Assembly: GCA_035264765.1 (NCBI GenBank)
Contig: DATFPQ010000246.1
Coordinates: 1 to 12,777 of the forward strand
Direction: 5' to 3'
DNA from: DATFPQ01 sp035264765
Lineage (GTDB): Bacteria; Actinomycetota; Actinomycetes; Actinomycetales; Angustibacteraceae
Length of the DNA: 12,777 nt
This document shows positions 5,439 through 11,403 of the stretch, piece after piece. Below the pieces are notes generated by a model. The model had not been told where the DNA came from and ran no database searches. It was given only the letters and a program-made list of their open reading frames with translations. Positions within the stretch are counted from its first letter, which is position 1; every line of letters starts with the position of its first letter. Made by a program: the position numbers and the translations under genes.

Positions 5439-7151
5439 GTGACCCCCGGACGTGCGGCCGTGCCGCGGCTCGCGAGCCTGCCCTTGGCGGTCCTCGCCGG
5501 TGTGCTGACCCGGCTGGCGTTCCCCGACCCCGGCTGGTGGCCGCTCGCGGTGGTCGGGGTGGCCCTGTGGACCCTGTCCCTCGCCGGGCGCTCGGCCCAC
5601 GCCGGGGCCGGCCTCGGCCTCGTCTATGGCCTCGCCTTCTTCGTCCCGCTCCTGCACTGGAGCGGGGTCTACGTCGGCAGCATGCCGTGGCTGGCGCTGT
5701 CGGGGCTCCAGGCGCTGTACCTGGCCCTGCTGGGAGCGGTGCTGGCGCCGGTGCTGCGCGTCGCCGCCCCAGGTGCGGTGCGCGGGCCGGACGGCCGCCG
5801 ACCGCGCTGGCCGGTGGCCGCGGTCGTCGGGACGTCCGCCGTCGCCGCCGCCCTCTGGGTGGGGCAGGAGGCGCTGCGTGACCGGACGCCGTTCGGCGGC
5901 TTCCCGTGGGGCCGACTGGCGTTCGCCCAGGCCGACGCACCATTCGCGCCGCTGGCCGCCCTCGGCGGCGCGCCGCTCGTGACCTTCGCCGTCGCCTGGT
6001 GCGGCACGCTGCTCGGACTGGCCGTGCTCGCGGCGCTGCCGGCGAACCTGCCGCCCCCGAGCCGCTTGAGAGCACGCGCCGGGCAGAACCGGCGCGCACT
6101 GGGGAGCACGGCCGCCCGCATCGCGCTCCCCGCCGTCGCGGTGGCGGCCGCCTGCGCGGCGTCCGGGCTGCTCGTACCGCTGCCCACGTCTGGCCGTCCG
6201 GTACGGGTGGCGGGCGTGCAGGGCGACGTTCCCGCAGCGGGGCTGGACTTCAATGCCGAGCGACGCGCCGTGCTCGACAACCATGCCCGGGCCACCGTGC
6301 GGCTGGCCGACCGCGTGCGCTCCGGCACGACCCAGCGGCCGGACGTCGTCATCTGGCCGGAGAACGCCTCCGACCTCGACCCCTACCGGCAGGCGGACGC
6401 GCGTGCCGTCATTGACGCCGCGGTCGACGTCATCGGCGTGCCCGTCCTGGTCGGCGCCGTGCTGGCCGAGCCCGCGGACCGCCTCACCAACGCGTCGATC
6501 GTCTGGACGCCGGGCACCGGCCCGGGGGAGCGGTACGCCAAGAGGCACCCGGTGCCGTTCGGCGAGTACATCCCGTACCGCTCGTTCTTCCGTGCCGTCA
6601 GCTCCAAGGTCGACCTGGTCCGGCGGGACTTCGTGGCCGGCTCGCGGGTGGGCACGCTGGACCTCGGTCCGGTCCGGGCCGGCGTCTCGATCTGCTTCGA
6701 GGTGGCGTACGACGACCTGGTCCGCGACACGATCCGGGACGGGGCCGACCTGCTGGTCGCGCAGACGAACAACGCGACGTTCGGGTATACCGACGAGGCG
6801 GTGCAGCAGCTAGCCATGTCGCGGCTGCGCGCCATCGAGCACGGCCGCGCGGTCGCGCACGTGTCGACCGTGGGCGTGAGCGCGCTGATCGCGCCGGACG
6901 GGTCCCAGCTCACCCGCACCGGGCTCTTCACACCAGCCGTCCTCGAGGCCACGCTGCCCCGGCGCACGCAGCTGACCCTGGCCGACCGCCTGGGCGGCTG
7001 GCCGGAGGCGACACTCGCCGCGGCGGGCCTGCTCGGCGCGCTGGCCCTGATGCTCGGGAGGCGCAGGTCGACGGGTCGGAGGGGGCCGTTAGAGTCCTCC
7101 CCCAGCGGCGCCCGCGACGAGGCGGCCCGGGTACTGACGGAGGCAGGGTGA
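5439..7151 (+). CDS. lnt: Apolipoprotein N-acyltransferase
   Basis: Lnt transfers an acyl chain from a phospholipid to the N-terminal cysteine of membrane lipoproteins. The 570 residues begin with a hydrophobic region of several membrane segments (about 10-225), including the typical TRLAFPDPGWWPLA entry and GGFPWGRLAFAQ. A periplasmic-side nitrilase-type domain (about 250-520) follows. The catalytic triad is visible: Glu308 in WPENAS, Lys368 in YAKRHPVPFGEYIPYR and Cys419 in SICFEVAYDD. A last hydrophobic segment (about 525-540) precedes a short polar tail. It is the first gene of an lnt-ppm1-fxsA operon; its stop overlaps the ppm1 GTG by 4 nt. In mycobacteria this domain is fused to the Ppm synthase, whereas here, as in Streptomyces, the two are separate. 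Confidence 0.95.
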   Translation: MTPGRAAVPRLASLPLAVLAGVLTRLAFPDPGWWPLAVVGVALWTLSLAGRSAHAGAGLGLVYGLAFFVPLLHWSGVYVGSMPWLALSGLQALYLALLGAVLAPVLRVAAPGAVRGPDGRRPRWPVAAVVGTSAVAAALWVGQEALRDRTPFGGFPWGRLAFAQADAPFAPLAALGGAPLVTFAVAWCGTLLGLAVLAALPANLPPPSRLRARAGQNRRALGSTAARIALPAVAVAAACAASGLLVPLPTSGRPVRVAGVQGDVPAAGLDFNAERRAVLDNHARATVRLADRVRSGTTQRPDVVIWPENASDLDPYRQADARAVIDAAVDVIGVPVLVGAVLAEPADRLTNASIVWTPGTGPGERYAKRHPVPFGEYIPYRSFFRAVSSKVDLVRRDFVAGSRVGTLDLGPVRAGVSICFEVAYDDLVRDTIRDGADLLVAQTNNATFGYTDEAVQQLAMSRLRAIEHGRAVAHVSTVGVSALIAPDGSQLTRTGLFTPAVLEATLPRRTQLTLADRLGGWPEATLAAAGLLGALALMLGRRRSTGRRGPLESSPSGARDEAARVLTEAG

Positions 7152-7945
7152 GCGACGGGACCGTCCACGACGCCGGCCGGTGGCGGTCGGGCAGCGGGGT
7201 GCTCGTCGTCATCCCGACGTACAACGAGCGCGACAACCTCGAGCCGATTGTCCGCCGGGTTCGGACCGGGGTTCCGGACGCCCACCTGCTCGTCGTCGAC
7301 GACGCGTCCCCGGACGGCACCGGCGACCTCGCCGACGACCTCGCGGCCGCGGACGACCACGTCCACGTCCTGCACCGGGCTGGCAAGGGCGGGCTCGGCG
7401 CCGCCTACCTCGCCGGCTTCGCGTGGGGTCTGGAGCGCGGCTACGACGTCCTTGTGGAGATGGACGCCGACGGCTCACACCAGCCGGAGCAGCTGCCGCG
7501 GCTGCTCGATCGTCTCGACGGCGCCGACGTCGTGCTCGGGTCGCGGTGGGTGCCGGGCGGCAGCGTGGTGAACTGGCCGGTCCACCGCAAGCTGATCTCC
7601 CGCGGCGGGACGACGTACGCCCGGCTGGCTCTGGGCGTCCCGATCCGCGACGTGACCGGCGGCTACCGCGCTTTCCGTGCCACGACGCTGCGGTCTCTGG
7701 ACCTGCACGACGTCGCCTCACAGGGGTACTGCTTCCAGATCGACCTGGCCTGGCGAGCGGTGCAGCGCGGGCTGCGGGTCGCGGAGGTGCCCATCACATT
7801 CGTGGAGCGAGAGCGCGGCGAGAGCAAGATGAGCGGCGCGATCGTGCGCGAGTCCCTGACCCTGGTCACGACCTGGGGCTTGCGGCACCGCCTGGCGCAG
7901 CTACGGGCCCTGCGCCGACGTCCCTCCGTGGCCCGCGACACGTGA
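7148..7945 (+). CDS. ppm1: Polyprenol monophosphomannose synthase (GT2, dolichol-P-mannose synthase type)
   Basis: This 265-residue enzyme transfers mannose from GDP-mannose to polyprenyl phosphate, giving the donor used on the outer membrane face for protein O-mannosylation and lipoglycan elongation. Landmarks of the GT-A fold are VVIPTYNERDNL (about 19-30), VDDASPDGTG with Asp51/Asp52, the metal-binding DADGSH at 106-111, GSRWVPGG, KLISRGG, TGGYRAF, GYCFQID and FVERERGESKM. There is no C-terminal membrane region, so the protein is soluble or peripheral; in mycobacteria the Lnt-like domain anchors it. The GTG at 7148 overlaps the lnt stop (GTGA), which indicates translational coupling. Confidence 0.94.
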   Translation: MSDGTVHDAGRWRSGSGVLVVIPTYNERDNLEPIVRRVRTGVPDAHLLVVDDASPDGTGDLADDLAAADDHVHVLHRAGKGGLGAAYLAGFAWGLERGYDVLVEMDADGSHQPEQLPRLLDRLDGADVVLGSRWVPGGSVVNWPVHRKLISRGGTTYARLALGVPIRDVTGGYRAFRATTLRSLDLHDVASQGYCFQIDLAWRAVQRGLRVAEVPITFVERERGESKMSGAIVRESLTLVTTWGLRHRLAQLRALRRRPSVARDT

Positions 7946-8481
7946 GCAGCCGCCGTCGGGTCAGCGGCACCGGGCAGCGCCGGCGCCGCCCGCTCGTCGC
8001 GGTCCTGGTGGTTCTGCTCGTCGTGGTGCCGATCCTCGAGGTCTCCGTGCTCATCGCGGTCGGCCGTGCGATCGGCGGCTGGCAGACGCTCGCGCTACTC
8101 CTGGTGGAGTCGCTGCTGGGCGCCTGGCTGGTGCGGCGCGAAGGCACACGCGCCTGGGCCGCCCTCGTCACGGCCTTGCAGACCGGCCGGATGCCCTCGC
8201 GCGAGCTGACCGACGCGGCGCTGGTGCTGGTCGGTGGAACGCTGCTGCTCACGCCGGGCTTCGTCACCGACGTCGTCGGGTTCTTCTTCGTGCTGTCGTT
8301 CACCCGGCCGCTGGCGCGCGGCCTGCTCGTGCATCTGGTGGAGCGCCGGCTGCTCGTCGGACTGCGCCCGTTCGGCGCGCCGTTCGGGGCCGGCCCGGGC
8401 CCGGATCGCACCGTGCGCGGCACCGTCATCGACTCCGACCGAGACTCCCGGGGCCAGGACGACAGCGGCCGCACCAGCTGA
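7942..8481 (+). CDS. fxsA: FxsA-family membrane protein
   Basis: This is a 179-residue inner-membrane protein of the FxsA family, named for the E. coli protein whose overproduction relieves F-plasmid exclusion of phage T7; its physiological role is unknown. A basic N-terminus (RRRVSGTGQRRRR) precedes a first membrane segment (about 18-42). Then come GGWQTLALLLVESLLGAWLV, and the family hallmark LLLTPGFVTDVVGFFFVLS with RPLAR after it. The tail (about 145-179) is polar and probably disordered. The GTG at 7942 overlaps the ppm1 stop (GTGA). Its last codons form one arm of a 19-bp hairpin with the stop codon in the loop. FxsA next to Ppm1 and RbpA is a recurring actinobacterial arrangement. Confidence 0.9.
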   Translation: MSSRRRVSGTGQRRRRPLVAVLVVLLVVVPILEVSVLIAVGRAIGGWQTLALLLVESLLGAWLVRREGTRAWAALVTALQTGRMPSRELTDAALVLVGGTLLLTPGFVTDVVGFFFVLSFTRPLARGLLVHLVERRLLVGLRPFGAPFGAGPGPDRTVRGTVIDSDRDSRGQDDSGRTS

Positions 8482-8501
8482 TGCTGGTGCGGCCGCTGTC
8501 G
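8460..8501. terminator. 19-bp perfect hairpin spanning the fxsA stop codon
   Basis: The arms at 8460-8478 and 8483-8501 are perfect reverse complements around a TGAT tetraloop at 8479-8482. The fxsA stop TGA (8479-8481) is therefore inside the loop and the last six sense codons lie in the stem. Its place between convergent fxsA and rbpA, and its symmetry, fit a bidirectional terminator without a U-tract. Confidence 0.75.
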
Positions 8502-8535
8502 GGTCGCCGGGCAGGAGGGGGGCCTGCGGCGACCC
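8501..8535 (-). terminator. Second hairpin, rbpA-side terminator
   Basis: GGGTCGCC at 8501-8508 pairs with GGCGACCC at 8528-8535, and GCAGG at 8511-8515 pairs with CCTGC at 8523-8527, with a GG bulge at 8509-8510. A transcript of rbpA meets this stem 22 nt after its stop, then the 19-bp stem directly behind it. Confidence 0.6.
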
Positions 8536-8556
8536 GACCGAGCGCAGCGTCTTGGG

Positions 8557-8910
8557 TCAGGCGCTGCGTCGGTGGGCAGCGCTAGTGCCCGCCCGAAGCA
8601 GCGCGAGGCGCTCGTCGAGCAGCACCTCGAGCTCGGCGATCGACCGACGCTCGAGGAGCATGTCCCAGTGGGTGCGTGCCGGCTTCACCGGCTTGGCGAC
8701 CGGACGCTCGCGGTCGACGAGCAGGGCCTCCTCACCGCACTTGCACTCCCACAGGGAGGGGATCTCCGCCTCGACGGAGAAGGGGATCCGCGTTACGTGA
8801 CCGCGGGGGCAGTGGTAGTCCGCGACGGTACGGGCGGCCGGCTCCACGCCCTCGTCGTTCTCCAGGCTCTGTGCGCCCAGACGGGTGCCGCGTAGGCTCT
8901 TGTCGCTCAT
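8557..8910 (-). CDS. rbpA: RNA polymerase-binding protein RbpA
   Basis: RbpA is the actinobacteria-specific transcription factor that binds RNA polymerase and the principal sigma factor and stabilises the open complex. The 117 residues show the N-terminal tail (LRGTRLGAQSLEND, 6-19) and a zinc-type core with Cys34, His38, Cys56 and Cys58. A basic linker around 70-80 (RERPVAKPVKPAR) precedes the sigma-interaction helices THWDMLLERRSIAELEVLL. The start chosen is the ATG at 8908-8910, giving MSDKSLRG, with AGGAGG (plus-strand CCTCCT 8920-8925) 9 nt upstream; upstream in-frame starts lack this. The second Cys pair is CxC (ECKCG), where I recall CxxC in some relatives. It is transcribed towards fxsA and downstream of the MFS gene. 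Confidence 0.95.
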   Translation of the reverse strand: MSDKSLRGTRLGAQSLENDEGVEPAARTVADYHCPRGHVTRIPFSVEAEIPSLWECKCGEEALLVDRERPVAKPVKPARTHWDMLLERRSIAELEVLLDERLALLRAGTSAAHRRSA

Positions 8911-8958
8911 GGTGGGTGACCTCCTCGGACGAGGGGACGTCGTCCTGTCGAGGGGGTC

Positions 8959-8985
8959 AACGCGCCGGTACCCCGGTCCTGTTCC
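8959..8985 (-). promoter_or_regulatory. SigR/SigH-type promoter of rbpA
   Basis: On the minus strand GGAACA (its GGAAC is plus 8981-8985) and CGTT (its GTT is plus 8959-8961) are 19 nt apart measured from GGAAC to GTT. This matches the GGAAY-N18/19-GTT consensus of the thiol-oxidative-stress ECF sigma factors. Streptomyces rbpA is a known SigR target, which supports the call. Transcription would start near 8951, giving a leader of about 40 nt. That leader contains a 6-bp inverted repeat (8927-8932 / 8940-8945) next to the ribosome site. Confidence 0.6.
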
Positions 8986-9010
8986 ATCCGCGTGTGGAGA
9001 TGGCGTGAAC

Positions 9011-9024
9011 GTGACGGCGGTCAC
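9011..9024. promoter_or_regulatory. Possible Crp-type operator upstream of rbpA
   Basis: GTGACGGCGGTCAC has half-sites GTGA-N6-TCAC, the core of Crp/CRP-Mt sites, and is symmetric over five bases each side. It lies about 26 nt upstream of the rbpA -35 element. Palindromes of this composition also arise by chance in GC-rich DNA. Confidence 0.25.
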
Positions 9025-9059
9025 ACGACCGCGTACTCACGGCGTACAGAGTGCGTACC

Positions 9060-9088
9060 GGCGGTCACTCCACGAACTCTGTGCCGCC
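9060..9088 (-). terminator. Hairpin directly after the MFS gene
   Basis: GGCGG at 9060-9064 and CAC at 9066-9068 pair with GTGCCGCC at 9081-9088, with a one-base bulge and a 12-nt loop. It begins 2 nt after the transporter's stop codon (9090-9092). The stem is modest and has no U-tract, so partial readthrough into rbpA is possible. Confidence 0.35.
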
Positions 9089-9089
9089 G

Positions 9090-10511
9090 TCACACCACCC
9101 TCGGCGCCACATTGCCGGCGTCGGCGACGCCCTGCCGGACGTCCACCCGTCGCAGCACCAGCCCCCCGACCACGAAAAACACGAGCAGCGCGAGGATCGC
9201 CGGGCGGTAGGACGCGGTGAGCTGGTGCACCAGCCCGAACAGCAGCGTGCCGAACCAGCTCGTGCCCCGCTCGCACGCCTGGTACAGGCTGAAGTACTCC
9301 GCCTCACGCCCACGTGGCACGAGCTGGCTGTACAGCGACCGCGACAGCGCCTGGGTGCCTCCGAGCACCAGCCCGATGAGCACCGCGAGGCCCAGCCACA
9401 GCGCGAAGCGGCCGGCCGGCAGGAAGAACCCGATCGCCACGACCGCGGTCCACAGCAGCAGGCCGGCCAGGACGACGTCGCGGGCTCCGTAACGGCCCGC
9501 GAGGCGCCCGAACAGCAGCGCGCCGAAGAACGCCACGAGCTGCACCAGCAGGATGGTGACGATCAGCTGGCTGGTGCCGAACCCGAGCTGCCGTGCGCCG
9601 TAGACGCTGGACGCGGCGATGACCGTCTGGATGCCGTCGTTGAAGAACAGGTACGCCAGCAGGAACCGCAGCGTGTGCGGGAACCCGCGCAGGTGCCGCA
9701 GCGTGCTGGCGAGCTGGCCGAACGACTCCCGCACGAGCGAGCCGCGCACCGCCACGACGTCGACCGGCGCGCGGTCGCGCAGCCCGAGGTACGGCACCAG
9801 GGTGAAGCCGCCCCACCACAGCCCGGCGCTGAGCAGGCTCCAGCGCACCGCCTCGCTCTCGGTCAGGCCCAGGGTGTCGTGCGCGCTCACCACCCCGAGG
9901 TCGATGGCCAGCAGCAGGAAGCCGCCGAGATAGCCCAGGGCCCAGCCCCGGCTGGACACCCGGTCGCGCTCGTCCGGCGTCGCGATGCGACACAGCACCG
10001 AGTCGTAGACCACCAGGGACGCCGCCAGGCAGAGGTTCGCGACCACGAACAGGCTGACGCCGAGCTGCCAGCGGGTGCCGGACACGAACCACATGGCGGC
10101 GGCCGCCGCCGACCCGGCCCAGGCGAAGCCGGCCAGGACCGCGCGCTGGCGATGCGACCGGTCGACCGCCGCCCCGACCAGGGGGAGCAGCAGCGCGGAC
10201 AGGATCGTGGCGAAGGTGGCGGCGTAGAAGGCCAGCGAGCCGGGACTGACCGGGACGCCGAGCACGGACAGATTGGTCGCGCAGTCCTGACCGGCCGGCA
10301 GGCCCGGACAGGCCGCACGCTCGGCGGCCGAGGTGAGGAAGGGCGCGAACAGCACGGTGGCGGTCGTCGTCACGTAGGCCGAGTTGGCCCAGTCGTAGAA
10401 GTACCAGGCACGCTGCTCCCGGCGGCGCGCGCCGGGGTCGTCGACGGGGCGTCCCGGCGCCGGGCCGGGATCGTGGTCTCGGTCCGAGCCGTCGCGCACG
10501 AGCTCGTCCAC
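9090..10511 (-). CDS. MFS transporter, UMF1 / Atg22-like family
   Basis: This 473-residue integral membrane protein of the major facilitator superfamily is of UMF1 type, related to the fungal vacuolar amino-acid effluxer Atg22. The signature WYFYDWANSAYVTTTATVLFAPF (about 36-58) follows a polar N-terminal tail and opens the first membrane helix. Further landmarks are LLLPLVGAAVDRS in the first loop, SRGWALGYLGG and LAYLFFNDGIQT at the start of the second half, with about 12 hydrophobic segments in all. The substrate is unknown; bacterial UMF1 proteins are largely uncharacterised. The GTG at 10511 is supported by GGAGGG (plus-strand 10515-10520) just upstream. It lies 68 nt after the phosphodiesterase gene, so cotranscription is likely. 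A long open frame on the opposite strand here, rich in Gln, Arg and Ala, is a composition artefact. Confidence 0.88.
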   Translation of the reverse strand: MDELVRDGSDRDHDPGPAPGRPVDDPGARRREQRAWYFYDWANSAYVTTTATVLFAPFLTSAAERAACPGLPAGQDCATNLSVLGVPVSPGSLAFYAATFATILSALLLPLVGAAVDRSHRQRAVLAGFAWAGSAAAAAMWFVSGTRWQLGVSLFVVANLCLAASLVVYDSVLCRIATPDERDRVSSRGWALGYLGGFLLLAIDLGVVSAHDTLGLTESEAVRWSLLSAGLWWGGFTLVPYLGLRDRAPVDVVAVRGSLVRESFGQLASTLRHLRGFPHTLRFLLAYLFFNDGIQTVIAASSVYGARQLGFGTSQLIVTILLVQLVAFFGALLFGRLAGRYGARDVVLAGLLLWTAVVAIGFFLPAGRFALWLGLAVLIGLVLGGTQALSRSLYSQLVPRGREAEYFSLYQACERGTSWFGTLLFGLVHQLTASYRPAILALLVFFVVGGLVLRRVDVRQGVADAGNVAPRVV

Positions 10512-10579
10512 TTGCCCTCCGGTCGGTGGGGAGCCGGCGCGTCCGGCGTCCCCGATCGGTATCGCTGATCATGCCTTGC

Positions 10580-11368
10580 TCAGGTGGTGAGTGTGCGTCG
10601 CTCGTGCAGGACCCGCTGCAGGACGTCGGCTCGGTCGCTGATCAGCCCGTCCACCCCGAGGTCCAGCAGGCTGTGCATGGTGTCCGCGTCGTCGACCGTC
10701 CACACGTGCACCTGGAGCCCGAGCCGGTGCGCGACGCCGATGCTTCGTCGGGTGACGACTCGGAGCGGACCGAGGCCCATCGGAACCTGGACGGCGATGT
10801 GACCGGCCGCGCCCCGACGAGAGGCACGAACCCCGGCCGGCCCGGGGACGGCCGATCCCAGGCGCCAGCGGGCCACGCCGCGTCGACCCGGCGCGGTGGC
10901 GAGCCGGCTGCCGAGGTCGGCGCCCAACAGCCGGCGGACCGCGGCGGTGCGGCGGTCATCGAAGGAGGCGACGCAGACCCGGTCGAGGGCGCGAGTGCGC
11001 CGAAGGACGTCCGCGAGCGGTCCCACCGCCGGCCAGTCCTTGACGTCGATGTTGACCCGTAGGCCCGGCCAGGCCTCCAGCAGGTCCTCCAGCAGCGGCA
11101 CAGGCTCGCGGCCGCGCACCCGCAGCTGACGGACCTCGGCCCAGGAAAGCGAAGAGATGGCACCGCGTCCCTCGGTCACCCGGTCCAGCAGCGGGTCGTG
11201 GAACGCCACCAGGCGGCCGTCGCGGGTGGCGTGGACGTCGGTCTCCACGTGGGTGCAGCCCAGGGCCACGGCCGCGGCGAAGGCGGCCATGGTGTTCTCC
11301 AGCCCGTCCAGGGAGAAGCCGCGGTGCGCCATACCCAGCGGCCCCTCGACGTCCAGGTACGGGTGCAC
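10580..11368 (-). CDS. Glycerophosphodiester phosphodiesterase family protein
   Basis: This GDPD-fold TIM-barrel enzyme would hydrolyse glycerophosphodiesters to glycerol-3-phosphate and an alcohol. With the start at 11368 it has 262 residues, near the family norm. Motifs are AHRGF (His15), LENT (Glu24), VETDVHATRDG with Glu42 and Asp44, AFHDP (His57), NIDVKD in place of the more usual NIEIK, and the C-terminal HVWTVDDADTM and GVDGLISDRAD. No signal peptide is evident, so it is probably cytoplasmic. The region GRRGVARWRLGSAVPGPAGV (about 180-199) is low-complexity and not obviously conserved. A GTG at 11377 would add three residues, but it falls inside the -10 element of the promoter, so the leaderless start at 11368 is preferred. 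Confidence 0.88.
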   Translation of the reverse strand: MHPYLDVEGPLGMAHRGFSLDGLENTMAAFAAAVALGCTHVETDVHATRDGRLVAFHDPLLDRVTEGRGAISSLSWAEVRQLRVRGREPVPLLEDLLEAWPGLRVNIDVKDWPAVGPLADVLRRTRALDRVCVASFDDRRTAAVRRLLGADLGSRLATAPGRRGVARWRLGSAVPGPAGVRASRRGAAGHIAVQVPMGLGPLRVVTRRSIGVAHRLGLQVHVWTVDDADTMHSLLDLGVDGLISDRADVLQRVLHERRTLTT

Positions 11369-11375
11369 GCCGGGC

Positions 11376-11403
11376 ACCCTATCGGCGTCGGTCCGGCTGT
11401 CAG
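11376..11403 (-). promoter_or_regulatory. Leaderless promoter of the phosphodiesterase gene
   Basis: On the minus strand CTGACA (plus 11398-11403) and TAGGGT (plus 11376-11381) are separated by 16 nt, a good match to TTGACA/TANNNT. The -10 ends 7 nt before the GTG at 11368, so transcription would begin at or beside the start codon, and no ribosome site is present. The -35 hexamer contains the stop codon of the upstream peptidase gene. Confidence 0.6.

Noticed and set aside
5223..6548. Minus-strand open frame of 441 codons opposite the start of lnt
   Set aside because: Composition-driven; it lies over clear Lnt membrane and nitrilase-domain coding sequence on the plus strand.
9051..10568. Long plus-strand open frame (505 codons) opposite the MFS gene
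   Set aside because: Its translation is Gln/Arg/Ala/Glu-rich with no domain, while the minus strand encodes a coherent 12-helix transporter; it is an antisense artefact of GC3 bias.
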